From: Henckelia pumila
Lineage: Eukaryota; Streptophyta; Magnoliopsida; Lamiales; Gesneriaceae
Length of the DNA: 64,000 nt
NCBI RefSeq assembly: GCF_033568475.1
Contig: NC_133121.1
Coordinates: forward strand, 131,224,375 to 131,288,374
Reading direction: 5' to 3'
Shown piece by piece: positions 37,545-48,490 of the stretch. The notes below the pieces were generated by a model. That model searched no databases. It was given only the letters and a program-made list of their open reading frames with translations, and was not told the DNA's origin. How positions within the stretch are numbered: the stretch's first letter is position 1; every line of letters begins with the position of its first letter. Both the position numbers and the translations under genes were made by a program.

Positions 37545-38296
37545 GATGGTTGTTTTACTAGAATTTTATCATATCTTTATCGATACTATCCCAATAATAT
37601 AATTAAGAGTGAGTATTTTTAAATATTTGTGAGCTCCGATGAAAAAATAATAGACACACATGAATTGATAAATATGAACGCTTAAATCTTGTGTTGAGAC
37701 GATGTATGTACAGTTAGGATTTCACTTACCTTCTAATGCATTTGTATCTAAAACATAAAAATTTACTTTATATCGTATTTTGAGTTAATTTATTTTGATA
37801 TATTTTTTATTTGATTCGATCCACTGAAAAATAATATTTTTATTTTATCTATGGATTAGATCGATCCGTAACACAAGAAACTCATCTTATTTACATTACT
37901 TGGTTTCTATTTCAAGTCCTTAAACATTTATATCGGTTTCATTATACATGTATTATAATATGTGTATGTACATTTTTTTTTCTCGAACAAGAACCCTTGT
38001 TAAAATTAATTAGAAATTAAATTTAGAAAAATTAATTCTTTTCAGATTTTTATAAACTTTATTTATTTTCTTAACAACAACTTTTCATATGAAATTAATA
38101 AATAATTTTTTTAAATTTTATAATTGAATCCCAAAATTAAAATACCATCGGTTCCAAATTTGAAATATTGACTTAAAAATTTTATTTTGTGAAAAAATTA
38201 ATATAAACTATCCGTATGTCACCCAACTGACTCACTTTTCACCCCTTCTTTCTTCGTCTTCCTCCATCCTCTTCCTCCCTCCTCTCGAAAATCGAA
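37545..38296. other. AT-rich intergenic DNA
   Basis: No coding frame or repeat recognised apart from TATGTGTATGTACA motifs. Confidence 0.4.
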
Positions 38297-39206
38297 ATGG
38301 CTGAACTTCTCTCTACAGTTGTTTCTGATTATTTTTTCCGTCAAAAGGTCAAAATTAAGGTGCTGAGATCTCTGATTTTCCTTAACACGATATGCTTGCT
38401 GGGTGCGTATGTGGGGCTCCAACCATGGACGAGGATGAACCATGAGACTGCAACCATGTGATCCCAACCATGGACGTGGATGATAAAGCATGCGAGTTTC
38501 GTGGGGATTATACTGGCAACTTTCGTTTATAAAAGCATTGGAAGGATTCCAAATGAAGACCAAATAAAAGTGGCTGCACTGTCACTGGCCGGTTTCGTCA
38601 ACTGGACATGGCTTGGTGCACTGGTTCCCCATGTAGAGATGATGGCCCTTCCACCCATGCCGCCCCTTCTGGTGGAAGGAGTACCGAGCCATCATCTTCT
38701 TTTAGGCCAAATACTAATCCAGGACGGGTATTTATTTTCTCAAAAAGTCGATTTTTTCTTTTTTTTTTCGATTACTGAATTTTTTAAAATCAAATTTCAT
38801 ACTTTGTGCTCTTGTGGGCTTGTTACTACATTTGGTGTACAAATAAATTGGAGCGGCGGCTGCCGTGGAACATGGAGTATTTGCTCCTGTGCATGCTGGT
38901 GGCAGTCAGCTGGGCAATTGCTTGAAGTTGTTTATTTGGAAGAGGATCGATCTACTGGTTGACGTTGGTTAGTTTCTCTACGTACTCAAATATGTGTTCT
39001 TTGAATCTGAACGTAAAATATGTCACTAGCTAGTTTTCCCTGTTTCAGCTTCTTAGCGTAAATATCTCTTCCATATTGTATGCCCTCGCATATGAACATG
39101 AGCTTGCCACTGGCCGTGGTGTCGGATCTATAGCGTATTCGGATCTATCTTTCTGATTCTTTGCCTTCGGCCCACAGATGGCTTGGAAGGCCATCATATG
39201 TCATCT
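38297..39206 (+). pseudogene. U0: diverged, broken copy of the array gene family
   Basis: Starts MAELLSTVVSDYFFRQKVKI and continues through LLGAYVGLQPW. A short local duplication around CCAACCATGGACG introduces an in-frame TGA at 38,459-38,461, after which the frame stays open (HASFVGIILATFVYKSIGRI, WTWLGALVPHV). The later part equivalent to exon 4 (38,990-39,205) holds SVNISSILYALAYEHELATG but then a TGA (TTC TGA), and its donor site is ATATGT instead of GTATGT. It has no intron where U1-U4 have intron 1. Protein family not recognised; hydrophobic segments suggest a membrane protein. It marks the left edge of the array and is the most diverged member. Confidence 0.6.
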
Positions 39207-39410
39207 TTATTGTTTATCTATATGTAATTACAAACAATAATATATTTAATTTTGTTTACTGATCTTGGTGTAAAACTTGTACAAAAAAATAGTAGGACGA
39301 CTGTGAAAACGCACGGGGCAGGGAAGGCAACTGAATGAACACAGTAGCGATACGACTAGAGGTTTGAATTTCAAAACTGAAAGAAGGCAAACAGTTTTTT
39401 TCATTATTTG

Positions 39411-39590
39411 TCATGGAAATAATTTTTTTAAAATATAAACTATCGAATGTTCAATGTGAAAATTAATATTAATGTTGTATGCGTTTGATTGTTTTTGGAA
39501 TTTCTATTGATGATATAATGAAAATTTGCTCTTAAGTCTTAATTATAAATTATGTAACCAAAGAATATATATTTGTGTTTCTCAAAAAAA
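39411..39590 (+). repeat. Dispersed repeat shared with 10,133-10,310
   Basis: Lies between U0 and the first full unit of the tandem array. Same orientation as the copy near 10.2 kb; this one lacks a few bases after AATTTTTTTA. Confidence 0.7.
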
Positions 39591-39599
39591 TATTCATTT

Positions 39600-42585
39600 G
39601 ATTTTCAATGTATCAGAAACGTTTGTGCAAAAAAGATAAAAATAAAAATAAAATAAAATCCAACTTCTAAAAACAAGCGAATGTGACCCCGATTTTATCG
39701 TCGATCTCAATTCTACCGGTTAAATGCCAAAAAACATAAGAAATGATGAAGAAAAATCATTAATAGCAAATGAAACTTCAACATTACTACTAAAAATTTG
39801 AAAATGACAAGTGTTTTCCATAAAATAAAATAAAAATGTTGCTGGAAATTTGGAGGACTACGAAATGACTGAAAATACTTACTGGAAATCTAGAAAAATA
39901 CAAGAACAATGATGAAATTTTGAAAATGTACAGAAATATGCTGAATAATTCGAGCTTTTGGAGCCTGGAATTGTTGGATTGCTGGTTGTGTGTTGTATTC
40001 TGCATTAATGCCTCTTTTATATGCTGGTTCTCGAGTCAGTTCCTCAACTGCTCAACTCCATTAGCCCATTATTTGCAGCACTAACAGCCCCACTAACAGC
40101 TCTACTAACTCTTAACCGCTTTGACTTGGTATTCCCCTCTTTCTTTCTCAACTTGGTTCCTCGTGTGCCGAAGGTTCGCCGAATGCCCAACTTTACCATC
40201 CCACTACTTATAACTGATTTGAATTGATATTCTCCTCTTTTTCAATACAAACCAAAATTTACGTGGAAAATTCCCAAAAATTTATTAGGATAAAAACCAA
40301 GGGCAAGATAAAAAAATTTCACTATAATATTTGGAGAAGTACAACCTCACTCTGTGTTTTCAAAAAGACAGTATCTTGATACGGAAGAAAATTTATCTCA
40401 CTAATATGTATAGAAATACACTCAAATGTATTTGAATGCTTTAGAACAAGAGAAATAACTAATTGTGGGATGCTTTATTCTGATGGAGGGGAGCTGCCTC
40501 TGCTCGTAAACATTGAAAAAAAAAAATTCAATAAAATTTTCCTTCAATATTTGCGGTACATGTGGCTTCATCACCTGCCACCTTGTCCCCATGCATTATT
40601 AATCTGCCAACTTACCCTATTTTGAAAAGTCAAACCGACATTAACAGCCGTTGAACCTGCGGTTAGGACTTATTGTGATTATAAGCACCGCAATGTTGTC
40701 AAACTCAAGGTTGATTCATGTTTGATATGCTTATTTTAAGCTTTTTTTGTTTTTCTTTAGTTTTTAGTTTTCTGTTTGTTTTTAGCTTTCTAAGTTGTTT
40801 ATTTTAAGGTGCGGAGAGCTTTGGTCCTATTGAATGTGATGTGTCTCCTCGGTGGTTATTTGGAACTGCAACCATGGATCTGGAAGAAGAATTATGTGAG
40901 CATGGAGAGATTTTTTCTGGCCATGTCTGTGTACAAGAGTATCGATCGCATACCAGAGAAAGACGAGATCAAAGTTGGGGCACTGTTATTGGCATTTTTG
41001 TTTCAGTGGACATGGTTGATGTCGGCTCTGATTCCTATTCCTAATGATGTAGAGTTGCCACCAGAGGAGTTGACCCTTCCATCTATGCCTCCTCCGGTGA
41101 AAGCTGGAGTGCTCACATTTAATCTACATTTTCAGGATGAGTATGCTTTTAAAACACTTCTATTTTTCTATATTTTTTGTTGGGTTACAAAAAAAAAATT
41201 TTTAATTAAGTTTTAAATTGTGTGCTATTGCCGGAGCATTATTGCATTCGGCTTTTATCTGGAGTGAAAATGAGTGGAAGTGGTTGCCGTGAAAGATGGA
41301 ATCTTCACACCTCTGTATGTTGGTGACACTGATATGGGCCGTGGCTTCATCTTGCTTCGTTGAAGGAGGCTCAATGTTTTGGTTGACATTGGTTGGTTTT
41401 TCTACTGATCAAATATTTGTGTTGTTCTTCGAGTTATTTGAAATATATTTTCTCGTTGGAATTAATTGTCTGATATTTTTTGAATCTGGACGTAAAAATA
41501 TTGAAATATCGTGACAACATAGGTGTTTTCTCTTGCAGCTTCTCATAGTCAATATCTCTTCTATGGTATACGCCATGACATACGATATTAACTTACTTCT
41601 GCCGTTGGTATCGGATCTACAGGATACTCGGATCTGGTTTATGGACTCTTGGTGTTAGGGCCACAGAAGGCTTGGAAGGCCATCGTATGTCAGTACTTAT
41701 GTTGTCTTCTAAGCTATATAATCTATATATAATTATTACACACATTGTCCATCTTTATTTCATTCTTTTATATTTGCTCGTGATTCTACTAATCATCTTG
41801 GTGTATTTAGGTCAAATTATTGTTCAAGAAAATAGTGCTACAGCCCACAGAGACATAGAATAGTTGGCAAGGCCTGAGATGACGTGGGAAGAGATTCCCC
41901 AGCATTGCGGGTTCGATCCTCCTGTGGAGCATACTTTTTGCTGAAATATTGTTGTGGTATGCTCTGGAGGTTGGCCATGTTGCTTCCTTCTTTTGGTATC
42001 CGTCGCTCGTGCACATCCCTCGATTTAAGATCCGTATGAGTCAATGAGCCTCTGACTCATGTGGTATGCAATCAACTCTTTTAGAAAAAAATAGCGTTAT
42101 AACTTTGAAAAGGTACGGTGAGGCGATGAGTGATCTTTTCTTTTATTTTTTAAAAATCTTGGTTTTTTTTAGTTGTCTCATATATAATTTAATTTTTGTT
42201 GCAGTGGGATTGACTGGATAAGGGGTAGGGGAGACCAAAAATGAATGAAGGAGCGATTTGACCACTTTTTAGGGAGGTTTGCATGTCAAATTGTTGATTT
42301 TGGTGAATGGATGAAGGAGCGATTTGGCCACTTTTTGGAGAGTCTTGCATGTCAAAACTTATTTATTAATATTCGATATGCAATATATGTACTTATTCAG
42401 GAGTATGCATGATATGATGTATTTTATACCGATCCATCATTTGAGTAGGAAAACTAACTAACTATTTGAAACTCATTATTATGTTATATTTATTTTAAAT
42501 TTCTGTTATAGATCTATTAAGCATATATATCCATTTGCACATAAAAATTGACAAATTTTTTGTATTGGAGGCGTGCCAGGCACGT
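39600..42585 (+). repeat. Tandem array unit U1 (~2.95 kb)
   Basis: Units are counted from the conserved landmark AACTTCTAAAAACAAGCGAA (39,662; 42,610; 45,563; 48,521; 51,479). Spacings are about 2.94-2.96 kb. U1 is the most divergent of the four full units at its left end (poly-A/T variation and an additional AAAATAAAAT stretch). The left ~1 kb is non-coding; the gene lies in the middle. Confidence 0.85.
40809..41858 (+). pseudogene. U1 copy of the array gene, two lesions
   Basis: Exon structure follows U3: upstream coding segment ending 40,709, then exons 40,809-41,140, 41,211-41,391, 41,539-41,684 and 41,811-41,858. Exon 3 contains an in-frame TGA at 41,290-41,292 where U2-U4 have TGG or TGA-free sequence. 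Exon 4 is 146 nt rather than 147, because of a 1-base deletion near 41,585 that shifts frame. All splice-site dinucleotides remain intact, so the copy may still be transcribed but cannot encode the full protein. Exon 2 alone gives the open frame from RRALVLLNVMCLLGG onward. Confidence 0.65.
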
Positions 42586-45536
42586 TTGTGCCAAAAAAAT
42601 AAAAATAAAATGTAACTTCTAAAAACAAGCGAATGTAATCCCCGGTTTCATCGTCGGTATCAATTTTACCGGTTAAACGCCAAAGAACATAAGAAATAAT
42701 TAAGAAAAATCATTAATAGCAATTGAAACTTCAACATTACTACTAAAAATTTAAAAATGACAAGTGTTTGCAATAAAAAAATAAAAAATGTTGCCGAAAA
42801 TCTGGAAGAACTACGAAATGACTGAAAATATGTATTGGAAATCTAAAAAATTCAAGAACAATGATGAAATTTTGAAAATGTGCAGAAATATGCTGAAGAA
42901 TTCGAGATTTTTGAGCCTGGAATTGTTGGATTGTTGGTTGTGTTTTGCATGAATGCCCCTTTTATATGCTGGTTCTCGAGCCAGTTTCTCAACTGCTCAC
43001 CTCCATTAGTCAACTACTTGCAGTACCAACAGCCCCACTAACAGCTCTACTAACTCTTAACTGCTTTGACTTGGTCTTTCCCTCTTTCTTTCTCAACTTG
43101 GTTCCTCGAGTGCCGAAAGTTTCCCGAGTGCCCAGCTTTACCATCCCACTACTTATAACTATTTTGAATTGGTCTTCTCCTTTTTTTCAATAGACACCAC
43201 GATTTACGTGAAAAATTCCCAAAAAATTATTAGGATAAAACCAAGGGCAAGATCAAAAGATTTCACTATAATATTTGGAGAAGTACAACATCTCTCTGTG
43301 TTTCCAAAGAGACACTTTCTTAATACAAGAAAAAATCTATCTCCCAAATATATATAGAAATACACTCAAATGTATTTGAATGCTTTAGAACAAGAGAAAG
43401 AACTGATTGTGGGATGCTTTATTCTGATGGAGGGGAGCTCCCTCTGCTCGTAAACATTGAAAAAAAAATTCAATAGAATTTTCCTTCAATATTTGCGGTA
43501 CATGTGGCTTCATCACCTGCCATCTTGTCCCCAGGCATTATTAATCTTCCAACATACCCCATTTTGAAAATTCAAACCGACATTAACAGTCGTTGAACAT
43601 GCGGTTAGGACTTATTGTGATTATAAGCACCGCAATGTTGTCAAACTCAAGGTTGATTCATGTTTGATATGCTTATTTTAAGCTTTTTTTTGTTTTTCTT
43701 TAGTTTTTAGTTTTTTGTTTGTCTTTAGCTTTCTAAGTTGTTTATTTTAAGGTGCTTAGAGCTTTGGTCCTATTGAATGTGATGTGTCTCCTCGGTGGTT
43801 ATTTGGAACTGCAACCATGGATCTGGAAGAAGAATTATGTGAGCATGGGGGGATTTTTTCTGGACATGTCTGTGTACAAGAGTATCGATCGCATACCAGA
43901 GAAAGACGATATCAAAGTTGGGGCACTGTTACTGGCATTCTTGTTTCAGTGGGCATGGTTGACGTTGGCTCTGATTCCTATTCCTAATGATGTAGAGTTG
44001 CCACCAGAGGAGTTGACCCTTCCACCTATGCCTCCTCCGGTGAAAGCTGGAGTGCTCACATTTAATGTACTTTTCCAGGATGAGTATGTTTTTAAAACAC
44101 TTCTATTTTTCTATATTTTTTGTTGGTTTACAAAAACAAATTTCTTAATTAAGTTTTAAATTGTGTGCTATTGCCGGTGCATTATTGCATTCGGCTTTTA
44201 TCTGGAGAATGAGTGGAAGTGGCTGCCGTGGAAGATGGAATCTTCACACCTCTGTATGTTGGTGACACTGATATGGGTCGTGTCTTTATCTTGCTTCGTC
44301 GGAGGAGGCTCAATGTTTTGGATGACATTGGTTGGTTTTTCTACTGATCAAATATTTGTATAGTTCTTCGAGTTATTTGAAATATATTTTCTCGTTGGAA
44401 TTAATTGTCTGATATTTTTTGAATCTGGACGTAAAATTATTGAAATGTCGTGACAACATAGGTGTTTTCTCTTGCAGCTTCTCATAGTCAATATCTCTTC
44501 TATGGTATACGCCATGGCATACGAATATGAGCTTAATTCTGCCGCTGGCATCAGATCTACAGGATACTCTGATCTGGTTTATGGACTCTTGGTGTTAGGG
44601 CCACAGAAGGCTTGGAAGGCCATCGTATGTCACTTATGTTGTCTTCTAAGCTATATAATCTATATATAATTATTACACACATTGTCCATCTTTATTTCAT
44701 TTTTTTATATTTGCTCGTAATTCTACTAATCATCTTGGTGTATGTAGGTCAAACTATTGTTCAAGAAAATAGTGCTACAACCCACAGGGACATAGAATAG
44801 TTGGTAAGGCCTGAGATGACGTGGGAATAGAATCCCCAGCGTTGCGGGTTCGATCCTTCTGTGGGGCATACTTTCTGCTGAAATATTTTGGGGGTATGCT
44901 CTGGAGGTTGGCCATGCTGCTTCCTCCTTTTGGTATTCTTCGCTCGTGCACATCCCTTGATTTAAACTCCGCATGAGCCAATGAGTCTCTGACTCATGTG
45001 GTATGCAATCCCTTTAGGTGTCAACTCTTTTAGAAAAAAATAGTGTTATAACTTCGAAAAGGTACGGTGAGGCGATGAGTGATGTTTTCTTTTATTTTTT
45101 AAAAATCTTGGTTTTTTTTTAGTTGTCTTATATATAATTTAATTTTTGTTGCAGTGGGATTGACTGGATAAGGGGTAGGGGAGACCAAGAATGAATGAAG
45201 GAGCGATTTGACCACTTTTTAGAGAGATTTGCATGTCAAATTGTTGATTTTGGTGAATGGATGAAGGAGCGATTTGGCCACTTTTTGGAGAGTCTTGCAT
45301 GTCAAAACTTATTTATTATTATTCGATATGCAATATATGTACTTATTCATGAGTATGCATGATATGATGTATTTTATACCGATCCATCATTTGAGTAGGG
45401 AAACTAACTAACTATTTGAAACTCATTATTATGTTATATTTATTTTAAATTTCTGTTATAGATCTATTAAGCATATATATCCGTTTGCACATAAAAATTG
45501 GAATTTTTTTTGTATTGGAGGTGTGCCAGGCATGTT
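42586..45536 (+). repeat. Tandem array unit U2 (~2.95 kb)
   Basis: Highly similar to U3 throughout, including the non-coding left half. Gene copy at 43,752-44,795. Confidence 0.85.
43752..44795 (+). pseudogene. U2 copy of the array gene, one frameshift
   Basis: Exons 43,752-44,083, 44,154-44,330, 44,478-44,624 and 44,748-44,795, with an upstream coding segment ending 43,651. Exon 3 is 177 nt instead of 181: four bases are missing at TCTGGAGAATGAG (U3 has TCTGGAGTGCAAATGAG), shifting the frame. Exons 2, 4 and 5 are open and all GT/AG sites are present. A single event therefore separates it from coding capacity. Confidence 0.65.
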
Positions 45537-45736
45537 TGTGCCAAAAAAATAAAATAAAATGTAACTTCTAAAAACAAGCGAATGTAATCCCAGGTTTCAT
45601 CGTCGGTATCAATTTTACCGGTTAAACGCCAAAGAACATAAGAAATAATTAAGAAAAATCATTAATAGCAATTGAAACTTCAACATTACTACTAAAAATT
45701 TAAAAATGACAAGTGTTTGCAATAAAAAAATAAAAA

Positions 45737-46147
45737 ATGTTGCTGGAAATCTGGAGGAACTACGAAATGACTGAAAATATGTATTGGAAATCTAAAAAAT
45801 TCAAGAACAATGATGAGATTTTGAAAATGTGCAGAAATATGCTGAAGAATTCGAGATTTTTGAGCCTGAAATTGTTGGATTGTTGGTTGTGTTGTGTTCT
45901 GCATGAATGCCCCTTTTATATGCTGGTTCTCGAGCCAGTTTCTCAACTGCTTACCTCCATTAGTCAACTTCTTGCAGTACCAACAGCCCCTCTAACAGCT
46001 CTACTAACTCTTAACTGTTTTGACTTGGTCTTTCCCTCTTTCTTTCTCACCTTGGTTCCTCGAGTGCCGAAAGTTTCCCGAGTGCCTAGCTTTACCATCC
46101 CACTACTTATAACTATTTTGAATTGGTCTTCTCCTCTTTCTCAATAG
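45737..46147 (+). other. Open frame in the left half of U3, status unknown
   Basis: 136 codons starting MLLEIWRNYEMTENMYWKS and ending ITILNWSSPLSQ. Its second half (MLVLEPVSQLLTSIS...) stays open in all four units (40,021; 42,945; 45,917; 48,860 regions), but the first half is interrupted in the others by small indels. No domain recognised. It may be an upstream exon, part of an old LTR-like sequence, or chance. Confidence 0.2.
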
Positions 46148-46520
46148 ACACCAAAATTTACGTGAAAAATCCCCAAAAAATTATTAGGATAAAACCAAGG
46201 GCAAGATCAAAAGATTTCACTATAATATTTGGAGAAGTACAACCTCTCTCTGTGTTTCCAAAGAGACACTTTCTTAATACAAGAAAAAATCTATCTCCCA
46301 AATATATATAGAAATACACTCAAATATATTTGAATGCTTTAGAACAAGAGAAAGAACTGATTGTGGGATGCTTTATTCTGATGGAGGGGAGCTCCCTCTG
46401 CTCGTAAACATTGAAAAAAAATTTAATAAAAATTTCCTTCAATTTTTGCGGTACATGTGGCTTCATCACCTGCCACCTTGTCCCCATGCATTATTAATCT
46501 GCCAACATACCCCATTTTGA

Positions 46521-47752
46521 AAAGTCAAACCGACATTAACAGTCGTTGAACCTGCGGTTAGGACTTATTGTGATTATAAGAACCACAATGTTGTCAAACT
46601 CAAGGTTGATTCATGTTTGATATGCTTATTTTAAGTTTTTTTTTGTTTTTCTTTCGTTTTTAGTTTTCTGTTTGTTTTTAGCTTTCTAAGTTGTTTATTT
46701 TAAGGTGCTGAGAGCTTTGGTCCTATTGAATGTGATGTGTCTCCTCGGTGGTTATTTGAAACTCCAACCATGGATCTGGAAGAAGAATTATGTGAGCATG
46801 GGGGGATTTTTTCTGGCCATGTATGTGTACAAAAATATCGATCGCATACCAGAGAAAGACGAGATCAAAGTTGGGGCACTGTTACTGGCATTATTGTTTC
46901 AGTGGGCATGGTTGAGGTTGACTCTGATTCCTATTCCTAATAATGTAGAGTTGCCACCAGAGGAGTTGACCCTTCCACCTATGCCTCCTCCGGTGAAAGC
47001 TGGAGTGCTCAAATTTAATCTACTTTTTCAGGATGAGTATGTTTTTAAAACACTTCTATTTTTCTATATTTTTTGTTGGGTTACAAAAACAAATTTTTTA
47101 ATTAAGTTTTAAATTGTGTGCTATTGCCGGAGCATTATTGCATTCGGCTTTTATCTGGAGTGCAAATGAGTGGAAGTGGCTGCCGTGGAAAATGGAATCT
47201 TCACACCTCTGTATGTTGGTGACACTGATATGGGCTGTGGCTTCATCTTGCTTCGTCGGAGGAGGCTCAATGTTTTGGTTGACATTGGTTGGTTTTTCTA
47301 CTGATCAAATATTTGTGTAGTTCTTCGAGATATTTGAAATATATTTTCTCGTTGGAATTTATTGTCTGATATTTTTTGAATCTGGACGTAAAACTATTGA
47401 AATGTCGTAATAACATAGTTGTTTTCTCTTGCAGCTTCTTATAGTCAATATCTCTTCTATGGTATACGCCATGGCATACGAGTATGAGCTTACTTCTGCC
47501 GTTGGTATCGGATATACAAGATACTCTGATCTGGTTTATGGACTCTTGGTGTTAGGGCCACAGAAGGCTTGGAAGGCCATCGTATGTCACTTATATTGTC
47601 TTCTAAGCTATATAATCTATATATAATTATTACACACATTGTCCATCTTTATTTTATTCTTTTATATTTTCTCGCGATTCTACTAATCATATTGGTGTAT
47701 GTAGGTCAAACTATTGTTCAAGAAAATAGTGCTACAGCCCACAGGGACATAG
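46521..47752 (+). CDS. U3: unknown multi-exon, probably multi-pass membrane protein (5' end unresolved)
   Basis: Four exons fit together exactly: 46,705-47,036 (332 nt), 47,107-47,287 (181), 47,435-47,581 (147) and 47,705-47,752 (48, ending TAG). Together they make 708 nt with no stop. Introns are GT-AG, 70-150 nt and T-rich. An upstream coding segment ends at 46,604 (donor GTTGATT) and is open back to a TGA at 46,518, but has no ATG, so a further 5' exon is needed. Hydrophobic segments are RALVLLNVMCLLGGYLKL, ALLLALLFQWAWLRLTLIPI, the region from HLCMLVTLIWAVASSCFVGGG to WLTL, and LIVNISSMVYAMAY. A Pro-rich loop, LPPEELTLPPMPPPV, lies between the second and third, and the protein ends FKKIVLQPTGT. 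I do not recognise the family; I infer a small membrane protein of about 260 residues. It is the only array copy without a visible lesion. Confidence 0.6.
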
Positions 47753-47830
47753 AATAGTTGGTAAGGTGTGAGCTGACGTGGAAAAAAATTCTCCAGCGTT
47801 GCGGGTTTGATCCTCCTGTGGAGCATACTT
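47753..47830 (+). repeat. tRNA-like (SINE-like) sequence right after the U3 stop codon
   Basis: AGAATAGTTGGTAAGG resembles a pol III A box and GCGGGTTTGATCCTCC (U1, U2: GGGTTCGATCC) a B box, about 38 nt apart. It begins at the TAG stop codon of the last exon. The same sequence follows exon 5 in U1 (41,857-41,940), U2 (44,794-44,880) and U4 (50,693-50,775), so it predates the amplification. No tRNA cloverleaf can be drawn. A SINE supplying the 3' end is the favoured reading, but the ends are not defined. Confidence 0.35.
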
Positions 47831-48490
47831 CCTGCTGAAATATTGTGTGGATATGCTCTGGAGGTTGGCCATGCTGCTTCCTCCTTCAGGTATCCGTCGC
47901 TCGTGCACATCTCTCGATTAACTTTCGCATGAGTCAATGAACATCTGACTCATGTGGAATGCAGTCTCCTTCGGGGTCAACTCCTTTAGAAGAAAATAGT
48001 GTTACAACTGTGGAAAGGTACGGTGAGGCGGTGAGTGCTCTTTTCTTTTATTTTTTTATAATCTTGGTTTTTTTTTTTTGAGTTGTCTTATATATCATTT
48101 AATTTTTGTTGCAGTGAGATTGACTGGATAAGGGGTAAGGGAGACCAAGAATGAATGAAGGGGCGATTTGACCACTTTTTAGAGAGGTTTGCTGTCAAAT
48201 TGTTGATTTTGGTGAATGGATGAAGAAGCGATTTGGCCACTTTTTGGAGAGTCTTGCATGTCAAAACTTATTTATTAATATTTGATATGCAATATATGTA
48301 TTTATTCAGGAGTATGCATGAGATGATGCATTTTATACCTATCCTTCATTTGAGTAGAGAAACTAACTAACTATTGGAAACCCATTATTATGTTATATTT
48401 ATTTCGAATTTCTAGTATAGATCTATTAATCATATATATCCGTTTGCACATAAAAATTGGCAAATTTTGTATATTGCAGGCTTGCTAGGC

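Larger units (their letters stand above)
45537..48490 (+). repeat. Tandem array unit U3 (~2.95 kb)
   Basis: Contains the only lesion-free gene copy, and an additional 136-codon open frame at 45,737-46,147 that is only partly open in the other units. Confidence 0.85.

Noticed and set aside
40841-41044. 67-codon frame starting MDLEEELCEHG, repeated in U1-U4
   Set aside because: It overlaps exon 2 in another frame. The exon 2 frame joins exons 3-5 in phase and aligns with U0, whereas this frame does not continue.
47753-47830. A true tRNA gene after U3
   Set aside because: Only A- and B-box-like motifs are present; no acceptor or anticodon stem pairs can be drawn.
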